Source: Polaribacter cellanae (lineage in GTDB: Bacteria > Bacteroidota > Bacteroidia > Flavobacteriales > Flavobacteriaceae). Taken from it: a DNA stretch of 64,000 bases. The position numbers and the translations under genes were made by a program. Below the pieces are notes generated by a model, which made no database searches, was not told where the DNA came from, and was given only the letters and a program-made list of their open reading frames with translations. How positions within the stretch are numbered: the stretch's first letter is position 1; each line of letters begins with the position of its first letter. Positions 23,429-32,153 of the stretch are shown one piece after another. The DNA is taken from positions 3,710,001 to 3,774,000 of the forward strand of contig NZ_CP071869.1 of assembly GCF_017569185.1 (NCBI RefSeq), in the 5' to 3' direction.

Positions 23429-25486
23429 TTATATGTTAATTTCTTCTTGCTCTTGCTCTTGCTCTTGCTCTCTTTTTTCTATAGCAGCTTTAATTTCAAA
23501 AGACCTTTTTTCTGTTAAAGGATACCTTAAAGTGAATAAAAATGAAATAACACAAAGAATTAAAGGCAACCCAATTTCCACAGCTCTCATCATTAAAAGT
23601 GTGTAAGGAGATTGTTGATTAAGAGGCATTACTTGCAGTTTTATATCTTTAATAGCTGTAAAAAACTCATCTAAATTGGTTGTTTGTAAATCTTTAAGTT
23701 GATGATTAATTTCAGATAAATTTGTAACAAGATTTTTATAATGTTCTGTACTATTTTTATTTGTTGTAGCTTCTTTCTTTAAATGATCTAATAATAATGC
23801 ACCATTTAACTTGGCTCTGGTAAGCTCAATTTTCGAAAAAGATGAAATATTTTTATTCGCAACCATTTTAAATTTTGAAGTTGCTTCTTTATAATCTAAA
23901 ATAGAATGCTCCTTTTCTAAAGTATTTTTTATCTTTTTTATATTTTTTGTAGCAGTTAGATATAAGTCTTTCTTAAAGTTTTTTTCTGCTTCTGTTGCTT
24001 CTGTGTTTTCTGCTATTTTAGTTTTTAAATTATTTAGAGTAATTAAATAATCATTAACATCCGCTATATTTTCTTTGTAAAGTGTATTTAAATTTTCTTG
24101 ATATTTTACAAAAGTTAATTTTTGAGATTCTTTAACAAATGCGATGTTTTTTTCAATTTTATTTATGGAACCTTTAAAGTCATCTACTTTTATTACTTGT
24201 GTTTCATCAAATTGAGTAAAAACAATTAACAAACCAGCCACAAAACTTGCCAATGCAGTTCCCATTTTTATAAACCACCAAAAAATGGAATAATAGCTAC
24301 CTTCCGATTTTCTATTTGTTTTTAAATAATCTTCGTCGCAAATATCACCCACCATAGAAGAACCTAAAGTAAAAAAGAACAACATTCCTACAGATAATAA
24401 AATAGTTGGAATTATTATTAAATAGGGAAACTCATGATTATAACAAACAATTTTAGATAATTGAGCCAAAAACATTAAACCTATTGCAATTAATAGTGTT
24501 TTTCTTTTACCAACTTTGGGGCTTAACCAATTTAATGGAAAAACAGCCAGTAAACCTGTAATTGCCCAAATAGTTCCGTTGATTCCTAATAGGGTAGAAG
24601 CTACTTCTTTGTTTCCATCAAAAATGTAATAGATAGGAATATAATAGCCTAATAAGTTTACAAAATTAAAACCCATTGCCAACGTAAAAACAATGGCTAC
24701 CAATCTAATAAATGTTTTGTTTTTAAAGGTGTGTTTTATGTCTTTCCAAAATGGCGTTTTTTTTTGTTTTTTAACCTTTTTAAAACCTGGTTCTTTTACA
24801 GTAAAAAACCACCAAAAAGAAAGTGGAATTAAAATAACAGCTACTAACATAGAAACATACTTCATTCCATCTGCTTCGTTACCATCTGCACCCTTAAAAT
24901 ATTCCATATTTGCCAAAGCAAAAAGCCAGGGAGTACTCATTGCAAAAAGGTTTCCTAAAAAACTTTTTGCACTAAATAATCTTGTTCTTTCATGATAATC
25001 TGTAGACATTTCCATGCCTAAAGCACCATGAGGAATTTCAAAAATTGTACAAGCTGTAAAAAAAATTAAAAGCCAAAAAAGAATATAACCTAATTGAAAC
25101 CATTGAAAACTCTCTTCTGTAGAAAACCATTCATGTACCAATTTACCATCTGGAATCCACCACATTAACACAAAGCTAATAGCAACAGCAATTCCTCCAA
25201 TTAATAAAAAAGGTCTTCTTCTACCCCAAGGTGTTCTAATATTGTCTGAAAAATGTCCAACAATTGGATCCGAAATAGCATCCCATAAACGAGGTATAAT
25301 TAATATTACTCCAAGCCAAAGCGCACTTAATCCCATACTAATGTTTCCAATAAGCCCCATTAATTGGCCTGCAATATTAAATAATGCTATGGGAATAATA
25401 CCACCAAAACCATAAGCAGCTAATTGTAAAAAAGGAATTTTGCTATCTTTTTTTACAGGTGGGTGATTTTGTGGAGAATTACTCAT
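23429..25486 (-). CDS. GPH-type sugar transporter with large extracytoplasmic insert
   Basis: 685 residues, against about 450-500 for usual glycoside-pentoside-hexuronide:cation symporters. The MFS core is clear: 'PRLWDAISDPIVGHFSDNIRTPWGRRRPFLLIG' (65-97) is the conserved loop 2-3 signature, and about twelve helices follow the family plan. Between helix 11 (about 405-425) and helix 12 (about 627-654) lies an insert of about 200 residues, very helical and Lys/Glu-rich, predicted to face the periplasm. The C-terminus ends in an EQEQEQEQEE tail encoded by a hexanucleotide repeat. It should import oligosaccharides for the adjacent GH94 phosphorylase. The insert is not something I know from the family. 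Confidence 0.85.
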   Translation of the reverse strand: MSNSPQNHPPVKKDSKIPFLQLAAYGFGGIIPIALFNIAGQLMGLIGNISMGLSALWLGVILIIPRLWDAISDPIVGHFSDNIRTPWGRRRPFLLIGGIAVAISFVLMWWIPDGKLVHEWFSTEESFQWFQLGYILFWLLIFFTACTIFEIPHGALGMEMSTDYHERTRLFSAKSFLGNLFAMSTPWLFALANMEYFKGADGNEADGMKYVSMLVAVILIPLSFWWFFTVKEPGFKKVKKQKKTPFWKDIKHTFKNKTFIRLVAIVFTLAMGFNFVNLLGYYIPIYYIFDGNKEVASTLLGINGTIWAITGLLAVFPLNWLSPKVGKRKTLLIAIGLMFLAQLSKIVCYNHEFPYLIIIPTILLSVGMLFFFTLGSSMVGDICDEDYLKTNRKSEGSYYSIFWWFIKMGTALASFVAGLLIVFTQFDETQVIKVDDFKGSINKIEKNIAFVKESQKLTFVKYQENLNTLYKENIADVNDYLITLNNLKTKIAENTEATEAEKNFKKDLYLTATKNIKKIKNTLEKEHSILDYKEATSKFKMVANKNISSFSKIELTRAKLNGALLLDHLKKEATTNKNSTEHYKNLVTNLSEINHQLKDLQTTNLDEFFTAIKDIKLQVMPLNQQSPYTLLMMRAVEIGLPLILCVISFLFTLRYPLTEKRSFEIKAAIEKREQEQEQEQEEINI
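23447..23470. repeat. Hexanucleotide repeat (TTGCTC)x4
   Basis: Four perfect tandem copies on the plus strand, encoding the Glu-Gln tail of the transporter. Copy-number change would lengthen the tail in frame. Confidence 0.9.
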
Positions 25487-25533
25487 TTTTATATTTTTTT
25501 TGTAACTAATTTTTTCTTTAGGGTATAAAAAAA

Positions 25534-25596
25534 CATTACATCGCTTTATTTTATTATAAATAAGTTAAAACTTGTTTAAATTAAAGTGATGTAATG
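25534..25596 (-). terminator. Hairpin between the glycan-binding lipoprotein and transporter genes
   Basis: Long inverted repeat CATTACATC-g/a-CTTTA at 25534-25548 and 25582-25596, followed on the minus strand by a run of seven T's. It could terminate or attenuate transcription after the lipoprotein gene. Confidence 0.65.
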
Positions 25597-25619
25597 GGTT
25601 TATTAAGAAAGCAATGGTT

Positions 25620-27593
25620 TTATTCCCATCTAATATCGTCTATATAATAAATATCTGGGTTAGCTCCAGTTGCTTCTCCTGCATTGAAAAAGAAAACTAT
25701 TTTTTGATGATCTTTTGATGCTTGCGAACTAAAATCGAAAGTATATTCTGTCCAAGTTCCTGTTGTATTTATAGCTCCCCAGATTTCATTTGCAGCAGAG
25801 GTACCACCTTCTAACTTTGCTAAAAGAGGTGCGTTTTTGGATGATAAAACTTTAATTTTTAATACGTTTTTTGTAGATAAATCTATAGATTTACCAAAGT
25901 TAAACAATAAATGATCCCAAGCATTTGTTCCATTATCTCTAACTTCTAAAACAGCTTCGCTATTATTAATTCCAGATTTATTTGGGTTATCTATAACTGT
26001 TGTAGCAGCGTCTCCTTCGATAGTATAATTTTGCTGGCATTCTGCATCGCTTACAATTGTTTCATCTGTTACAACACCAGTACAAGATATTGTGTTGGCT
26101 TCTACGAATTTAATATCATCAATAAAATAAATATCTTCTGTTGTTCCGTCAGTTTGTCCTCCATTAAAAAAGAAAACCACTTTGTTGTGTTGTTCGTTTG
26201 CTTGGCTACTAAAGTCGAAACTATATTCTTTCCAATCTCCAACTGTATCGATTGTTCCCCAAATTTCACTTGGTGTAGAAGTTCCTCCTTCTAATTTTGC
26301 TAATAATGGAACAGATTTGGAGGAATGAACTTTAATTTTTAATATGTTTTTTGACGTTAAATCTATTGCTTCTGTATTATCGAAAACTAAAAAGTCGAAA
26401 GGTTCTGTTCCGTTATCGGTTACTTTAAGAACGTTTAAACTTGTGTTATTTGCATTTTTATTTGGGTTTTCTACAACTTCTGTTGTTACATTACCTTCTG
26501 GATTTCTATTAACTTGGCAATCGAAATCGTTTAAAATAGATGTATCTGCAACTGTATTTGCACATGGGTCTTCAATAAACCTTAAATCGTCTATAAAGTA
26601 TTCGTCAGTTCCATTGGTATCTACACCAGCATTAAAAAATAGTACTATTTTGGTATGGTTTTCTGTTGCTTGATCTAAAAAGTTAAATGTGTATTCTTTC
26701 CACTCTCCAGCAATTACTTGTTGGTCTTTTTCAATGGCAGCAGATGTTCCTCCCTCTAACTTTACCTTTAAAGTTCCTGCAACTGGTGCGTGTACTTTAA
26801 TACTAAAAATGTTGTTTATAGATAAATCAATTGCTTCTTTGTAATCTATAATTACTGCATCCCAAGCACCAAGTCCATCTACATATTTACCACTAAAGTT
26901 ACTTTCGTTTATTGGAGACTTGTTAGGTGTTAATACCTTTTCTACTTCTGGAATAATTACATTTTTTTGACAATCGAAATCGTTAACAATACTTTTATCT
27001 TTATCTATACCTTCACAAATATTTTTCGAGGCATCTAAAGATAAATCATCTAAATAATAGATTGCACCACTATTAGGTGAGTTAAAACTTAGGGTTAATT
27101 TGTTATGTTCTTCATTAGAAAAATCACTAAAATCAAATGTATATTCATTCCAACCATTATCTGCAGTAATATTTTGTTCTCGATTAATTGCGCCAGTTTT
27201 GCCACCTTCTAATCTTACATTAATTTTACTTTCTTCCTCTTCTGTTCTAATTTTAATTTTAAAAATTGCAAAATTTTTAAAATCTATTGTTTTACTTAAA
27301 TCTATAGAAATATTTTTAGCTGCAGCATCAGAATTTATATATTTTCCAACAAAACGACTTTTATTTATTTGAATTTCTGCAGGGTTTCTTACAGCTTCTA
27401 CGTTTGCCAACACAATATTAGATTGACACTCGAAGTCGTTAATAATATTAGGATTTACAACAACATTTGTACTTTCACAAGGTGTAAAGGTAATTGTTGG
27501 AAATTTCTCTAATTCATTTTCACAAGAAGAGTAACTAAATACTATTAACAATAAAATAGTATATTTTTTAAGATGTAACAGTACATTTTTCAT
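25620..27593 (-). CDS. Surface lipoprotein with four glycan-binding-like modules
   Basis: 657 residues, lipoprotein signal with lipobox Cys24 ('VFSYSSCENE'). The mature chain is almost entirely four tandem modules of about 130-150 residues (roughly 50-190, 200-345, 350-500, 505-657). Each contains 'DF.CQ', 'KI.V......LEGG', 'W.EYTFDFS.....H.K...FFN' and ends 'YYIDDI.W' or a variant. The pattern is that of a beta-sandwich carbohydrate-binding domain. By position it replaces SusE/SusF-type glycan-binding proteins. The same module occurs twice each in the proteins at 27600-28880 and 32154-34682. No catalytic residues are obvious. The likely ligand, from context, is beta-1,2-glucan. Confidence 0.7.
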   Translation of the reverse strand: MKNVLLHLKKYTILLLIVFSYSSCENELEKFPTITFTPCESTNVVVNPNIINDFECQSNIVLANVEAVRNPAEIQINKSRFVGKYINSDAAAKNISIDLSKTIDFKNFAIFKIKIRTEEEESKINVRLEGGKTGAINREQNITADNGWNEYTFDFSDFSNEEHNKLTLSFNSPNSGAIYYLDDLSLDASKNICEGIDKDKSIVNDFDCQKNVIIPEVEKVLTPNKSPINESNFSGKYVDGLGAWDAVIIDYKEAIDLSINNIFSIKVHAPVAGTLKVKLEGGTSAAIEKDQQVIAGEWKEYTFNFLDQATENHTKIVLFFNAGVDTNGTDEYFIDDLRFIEDPCANTVADTSILNDFDCQVNRNPEGNVTTEVVENPNKNANNTSLNVLKVTDNGTEPFDFLVFDNTEAIDLTSKNILKIKVHSSKSVPLLAKLEGGTSTPSEIWGTIDTVGDWKEYSFDFSSQANEQHNKVVFFFNGGQTDGTTEDIYFIDDIKFVEANTISCTGVVTDETIVSDAECQQNYTIEGDAATTVIDNPNKSGINNSEAVLEVRDNGTNAWDHLLFNFGKSIDLSTKNVLKIKVLSSKNAPLLAKLEGGTSAANEIWGAINTTGTWTEYTFDFSSQASKDHQKIVFFFNAGEATGANPDIYYIDDIRWE

Positions 27594-27599
27594 AGATTG

Positions 27600-28880
27600 C
27601 TATTGTTTAATTATTTTAATGTCTTTAACATTTTTATTAGATTTTACTTTAACAAAGTAAATACCTTTACTTAATGTAGAGATGTCTAATAAATATTCTT
27701 GTTTATTAATGTTTTTATTTTGAATTACTTTTTGACCGCTAACATTATAGACGTTAATATTTTGAATGTTATTGCTAGCTGTTTTTATATTTATATGATC
27801 TTTAGTAATTGTTGGAAATGCTAGGATTTCTTTTTCTAAAGCAAGATTATTAATACCTGCTGTTGCAGACGAAGACCAAACAATATCATCTAAATAATAA
27901 ATATCTGAAGTTGTTCCGTTTGTTTTTGCTGGGTTTAAAAATAATACCAATTTAGTATTTGCATCGCCACCAGAAGAATTATTAGAATAAGTACTAAAAT
28001 CGAACGTAAATTCTATCCAAGAATTTAAAGGGCCATTATCTGTACTAAATGGAGAATATATTTCTACTGCATTTGCACCCCCTTCTAATTTTGCTAAAAT
28101 TTGAACAGATGTTGGTGTGTATAATTTTATTTTTAAAAAATTATTTGTTGTTAAGTCTATTGGAGAACCATAATCAAAAACAAGTCCATCAAATCCATTA
28201 GTGCCATCGTCTTTGTATTTACCAATATTTTTACTTAGGTTAATACCAGATGCAACATGATTTGAAACTATTGTTAATTTTAAATTTGTAGAACCAGCAA
28301 GAGGAGTTCCAAAAAATTCTCCATCTGAAGGTTTTGTGCTCTCGAAGTCAGTTAATACTGGAGCTGTACTTGTTGTTGAGGTTTCCCATCTAATATCATC
28401 GACATAGTACATATCTGTTGTTGTACCATCAGTTTTATTGAAATTAAAAAAGAAAACTATTTTTTGATGATTACTTGTGTTTTCGGAACTAAAATCTACA
28501 GTATATTCAATCCATTTATTTGTAACATCTAAAGAAAGGTTTATTTCTTTTGCAGGAGTAGTTCCTCCTTCTAGTTTTACAACTAAAGGTGCTTTTTTTG
28601 TAGAATATACTTTAAATTTTAAAACATTATTGGTTGTTAAATTAATTGCAGCACCTTTATCGAAAGTTAAATTATCGAAAGCTGCTGTACCATCATCTGT
28701 ATATTGGCCAACATTTGCACTTGTATTTACTCCAGAAGAAAATGGATTTGCAACAGAAACTAATGCTCCAGTAAGAGTATAGGATGCTGGTGTACATTCA
28801 AAATTTGTTATAACAGGATCTACACATTGTGCAAAACCATTATAAGAAATTAAGATTATTAAAAGTAATATTTTTTTCAT
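27600..28880 (-). CDS. T9SS-secreted protein with two glycan-binding-like modules
   Basis: 426 residues: signal peptide (about 1-17, 'LLLIILISYNGFA'), two copies of the locus-specific ~150-residue module (about 20-166 and 178-335, each ending 'YYVDDIRW' or 'YYLDDIVW'), and a T9SS type A sorting domain (about 350-426, 'INVYNVSGQKV...KGIYFVKVKSN'). It has no enzymatic domain, so it may be a secreted or surface-attached glycan binder. It lies 6 bases upstream of the four-module lipoprotein gene and is cotranscribed with it. Its upstream region carries the conserved promoter blocks also found before susC (28937-29041). Confidence 0.75.
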   Translation of the reverse strand: MKKILLLIILISYNGFAQCVDPVITNFECTPASYTLTGALVSVANPFSSGVNTSANVGQYTDDGTAAFDNLTFDKGAAINLTTNNVLKFKVYSTKKAPLVVKLEGGTTPAKEINLSLDVTNKWIEYTVDFSSENTSNHQKIVFFFNFNKTDGTTTDMYYVDDIRWETSTTSTAPVLTDFESTKPSDGEFFGTPLAGSTNLKLTIVSNHVASGINLSKNIGKYKDDGTNGFDGLVFDYGSPIDLTTNNFLKIKLYTPTSVQILAKLEGGANAVEIYSPFSTDNGPLNSWIEFTFDFSTYSNNSSGGDANTKLVLFLNPAKTNGTTSDIYYLDDIVWSSSATAGINNLALEKEILAFPTITKDHINIKTASNNIQNINVYNVSGQKVIQNKNINKQEYLLDISTLSKGIYFVKVKSNKNVKDIKIIKQ

Positions 28881-28936
28881 GAGATGAGTTTTTTAAATTA
28901 TCTCGTAAATTTATAATAAGACTTTTAAAATTGAAC

Positions 28937-29041
28937 TGTAGTACTTGTTAATAAATAAAATAATGGTTTAATAAATTGACTTTAAGGTGTTTAGAATTTT
29001 AATCTATTTATTTTTTAACATAATGATGTATTATTGATGTG
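28937..29041 (-). promoter_or_regulatory. Conserved promoter blocks upstream of the binding-protein operon
   Basis: Distal block at 29017-29041 containing TGATGTATTATTGATGTG (plus-strand reading), identical at 22 of 25 positions to 44275-44299 upstream of susC. Proximal block TGTAGTACTT at 28937-28946 corresponds to TGTAGTAGTT at 44194-44203. Block spacing is 80 bases here and 81 there, and both lie at similar distances from the start codon. Confidence 0.7.
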
Positions 29042-29069
29042 TTATTTGATGGCTATTTTTTTAGTGTTT

Positions 29070-31838
29070 TTAAAAGGTAATTAGAAAATCGAAAATACTT
29101 TTGTTTTTTGTGAGATTGATTTTTTTCCTTAAACGATATCTGTGCAACTCTACACCTCTTAAACTTATACCCATTAAAGGAGCAATTTCTTTAGAAGTAT
29201 GGCCGGTTTTAATATAGGCACAAAGTTTTAAATCTTTACTTGTTAGTTTAGGATATTCTGAAACTAACCTTTTAAAGAAATCTTCATGTAATTCATTAAA
29301 ACTGTCTTCAAACATTTTCCAATCTTTATTATTGCTTATAGAATCGTTTGCTACTTTTAATAATTTTTTTGATATATATTGATCTGGAAATGTTTTTGAT
29401 AATCGATTAAGTTCATTTCTTAAGATAATAATAATTTCGTTCTTTTTTATAATGGAAGCTGTTATGGTTGCTAACATTCTTTTTTTATTGTTTACCTCCT
29501 TTTTAAGGTTTTCTTTTTCAATTTTATTAATTTTTTTCTGGGTATCTCTAACCAATTCTTTTTGAATTTTAATTTGTTCTTTTCTAAATTTTAGCTGATT
29601 TCTTTTTCTTAACACAAAATATAATATTACTAATAGTAAAAGGTATAAAATTTTCATCCAAATAGATAAATACCAAGGGGGTAAGACCTCTAAATAAATT
29701 TTTCTTGATTTTTTATCTTCATCAGAAATATTGTTGTTTTCATTTTTTATTCTAATGGTATATTTACCATATTTTAAATTTTGAAGTTCAATCTTTCCGT
29801 TTTTTACTATTCCATTAGAGTTTATTTTTCCAGAAACAGAAAAAGAATTTTTATTTTCATAAGTATTAGGTGTAAAAAATTCTAGAGAGATAATTTTTGC
29901 TTCATGATAAGGAATTTTTAAAATACTATCTTTAATAGAATAATTGTTTGTTTGAGTATATATTTTTTCTATTTCAGGTAAGCTAGTGTTTTCTTTTTTT
30001 GAGTTATAATTTTTTAAATTGAATTGTGTAAAACCATCATTTAAATTTATTAATCTTAAAGAGTCGTTTTTAATAATTATTTTTTCGTTGTTAACAAGTA
30101 GCCTTTCTTTTGTTTGAGAAGAGTTTATATAAGAAATTCTTTTGTTGTTTTTGTTTATGTAAAAAACATCTCTGTTTTTATCTATAAACCATAAGCCATT
30201 TATATCGTTTCCAATAAAATCTTTACCATTAAATTGTTGTAATTCTTCAAATTTTTTGATGCTGTTATTTTTTTTAGAGTAGGTAAACCATTTTTTATTA
30301 TTGTAAAAAGCGATGGTATTGTAAATCGTAAAAATTTTTGTTTTATAATCTTTAAAATTTTCATTTTCGCCAAACGATTCAATATTAACAATAGCACTAT
30401 AATCTTTGTTTAGTTTAATTCTAAAGATTCCCTTATAAGGGTGTGTAGCCCAAATTATAAAATCGGACTCAAATTCAATATTATCAACAGGAAACGAGAT
30501 GTTTTTAACAATTTTAGAACTCCAAACATTGTTTTCTTTTTTTAAGAGATTTAGCCCTGTATATGTTCCTTGTAGAAATATGTTTTTAAGGTTTTTTGTT
30601 CTTTTCGTAGTATAAACTCCTCCATTTTTAGAGTTTTGGTAAACTAATTTTTCATCTTTAAATATAAATATTCCAGAGTTGTGTGCGCATATTAAATTGT
30701 CATCAACAATAAATAAATCCCATATATGCCCTTCTGTATTTTCTATTAATTTTAATTTATTATCTGTAAAAGTGTATAAGCCAGTATTGCTTGCTATGTA
30801 TAATTTATTTTTAAGGTATGCCATGTCATAAACAGTGCCTATTGTTCCCGAAAAATCTTTATAAAACTTATTAGAATTTTTTACTTTAATTTTAGCAATA
30901 CCGTTGTCTAAAGCTAACCAAATATTATTTTTTCTTACTTTTTGATTTAAAACTGTGTTATTTTGTAAACCAGATTTTACATTTATTATTTCAATTTCCT
31001 TATTATCAATGGAGTAGAGTAGTGCTCCGTTTTTAATAGTTCCTAATAGAAGTTGATTGTTATTTATAAAAGAGGCTTTATTTAAAACAAATGTTTCTAA
31101 TAAATTATTTAACTCTTTAGATAGGCTTGTTTTTTTATTCGTAGAATATATTACAGCGCCTTTATCTGCATCATATAAAAATAATTTATCGTTAATTGTT
31201 GCTAATTGGTTTACATTTTTATATTTATTAGATAATTCGTGTGGTACAAGTTTATTTTCTTTTAATTCTCTTACTCCTTTTTGTAAGCTTGATACAATTA
31301 GTTTGTTTTTATATACAACAGAGTTTAAAATATTTTCACTGTCTTTAATTGTAATTATTTTTTCTCCATTATAAATATATAAACCACTGAAGGACCAAAA
31401 AATAATTTTGTTTTTATAATTTATAATTTGCCAAAATTCATCATTTACAAATTGATGATTTTTATCGAAAAGCGGAATTAATGAAGTGTATTCGTAATCG
31501 CCAAATTTATTCTTTTTCCAAAATCCAAACTCTTCATAAGAACCAGTATATATTCTATCGTTAGAGCATAGAACAGACCTAATAATGGTTTTATTAGGTA
31601 GTTGATAAAGTTTCCAGATTTGCCCATTGTATTTTAAAAGCCCTTTATTATTTGCGGCAAAAATTACACCTTTATTATTAATGTCTATTCCCCAATTTTG
31701 ATTTTCTGCATTGTATTGGTTAATAGAATAATTAGTTACATCTGAATGTAATGTTTGTGCTACCGAACAAAGGCTTACACAGAGAAGTGAAATAAAGAAA
31801 GTATATTTTTTGAATTTTAATAGAAGAGATCTATGCAT
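29070..31838 (-). CDS. Propeller/Y_Y_Y/LuxR-type transcriptional regulator
   Basis: 922 residues. Signal peptide (about 1-28), then about 650 residues of repeated 'YNG..W', 'ND..I..G' and 'DN.L..AT' motifs typical of the two-component-regulator propeller. A Y_Y_Y-like beta domain follows (ends 'YGKYTIRIKN'), then one membrane helix (about 715-740, 'LSIWMKILYLLLLVILYFVL'), a cytoplasmic coiled coil and a LuxR-type helix-turn-helix (about 865-915, 'LTSKDLKLCAYIKTGHTSKEIAPLMG'). There is no kinase or receiver domain, unlike Bacteroides HTCS regulators. The periplasmic part should sense an oligosaccharide and the HTH activate the locus, probably through the blocks at 28937-29041 and 44194-44299. 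Confidence 0.85.
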   Translation of the reverse strand: MHRSLLLKFKKYTFFISLLCVSLCSVAQTLHSDVTNYSINQYNAENQNWGIDINNKGVIFAANNKGLLKYNGQIWKLYQLPNKTIIRSVLCSNDRIYTGSYEEFGFWKKNKFGDYEYTSLIPLFDKNHQFVNDEFWQIINYKNKIIFWSFSGLYIYNGEKIITIKDSENILNSVVYKNKLIVSSLQKGVRELKENKLVPHELSNKYKNVNQLATINDKLFLYDADKGAVIYSTNKKTSLSKELNNLLETFVLNKASFINNNQLLLGTIKNGALLYSIDNKEIEIINVKSGLQNNTVLNQKVRKNNIWLALDNGIAKIKVKNSNKFYKDFSGTIGTVYDMAYLKNKLYIASNTGLYTFTDNKLKLIENTEGHIWDLFIVDDNLICAHNSGIFIFKDEKLVYQNSKNGGVYTTKRTKNLKNIFLQGTYTGLNLLKKENNVWSSKIVKNISFPVDNIEFESDFIIWATHPYKGIFRIKLNKDYSAIVNIESFGENENFKDYKTKIFTIYNTIAFYNNKKWFTYSKKNNSIKKFEELQQFNGKDFIGNDINGLWFIDKNRDVFYINKNNKRISYINSSQTKERLLVNNEKIIIKNDSLRLINLNDGFTQFNLKNYNSKKENTSLPEIEKIYTQTNNYSIKDSILKIPYHEAKIISLEFFTPNTYENKNSFSVSGKINSNGIVKNGKIELQNLKYGKYTIRIKNENNNISDEDKKSRKIYLEVLPPWYLSIWMKILYLLLLVILYFVLRKRNQLKFRKEQIKIQKELVRDTQKKINKIEKENLKKEVNNKKRMLATITASIIKKNEIIIILRNELNRLSKTFPDQYISKKLLKVANDSISNNKDWKMFEDSFNELHEDFFKRLVSEYPKLTSKDLKLCAYIKTGHTSKEIAPLMGISLRGVELHRYRLRKKINLTKNKSIFDFLITF

Positions 31839-31889
31839 ATTAAAACTAAGGAATTTATTTTTTTGAAAGTTATAAATATAGAGTTTTTT

Positions 31890-31924
31890 TTAAAAACAAA
31901 ACGCCTCGATAAAATCGAGGCGTT
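31890..31924 (-). terminator. Rho-independent terminator after the small 59-residue gene
   Basis: Perfect 10-bp stem ACGCCTCGAT / ATCGAGGCGT with a 3-base loop, followed on the minus strand by a T-rich run. It ends transcription coming from the susC side before the regulator gene. Confidence 0.85.
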
Positions 31925-31946
31925 CAAGTAATTAAATTATATAATA

Positions 31947-32126
31947 TTAAAATCCAGTACCAGGAGCTTCTGGGCTTGCTGCTTGTGCTTTTTGCGGGTT
32001 TAAAATTAGATAGGTTCCTAAAGCTGTTAACGCAGCATATTTACCATAATTTCCTATTTTTTTAATAGCATCTTTACGAGTAATTTCTTGAGCTGTATCT
32101 TGTGTAAATTCTGTTTGTTTTTTCAT
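31947..32126 (-). CDS. Small 59-residue hydrophobic conserved-type protein
   Basis: A 59-codon frame from ATG at 32126 to TAA at 31947. It has a Lys/Arg-rich start ('TRKDAIKKIGNYGKYAA'), one hydrophobic segment (about 28-45, 'AALTALGTYLILNPQKAQA') and a tail 'SPEAPGTGF'. The pattern looks like an export signal or anchor with an AQA cleavage-like site, leaving a tiny peptide if cut. I recall similar orphan small proteins in other Flavobacteriaceae, function unknown. It lies 27 bases after the 842-residue T9SS protein gene and is followed by a strong terminator, so it closes the susC operon. Its clean terminator and coding-like sequence support it as real. Confidence 0.7.
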   Translation of the reverse strand: MKKQTEFTQDTAQEITRKDAIKKIGNYGKYAALTALGTYLILNPQKAQAASPEAPGTGF

Positions 32127-32153
32127 GATATATTGTCTTTTAATTCTCGTTAA

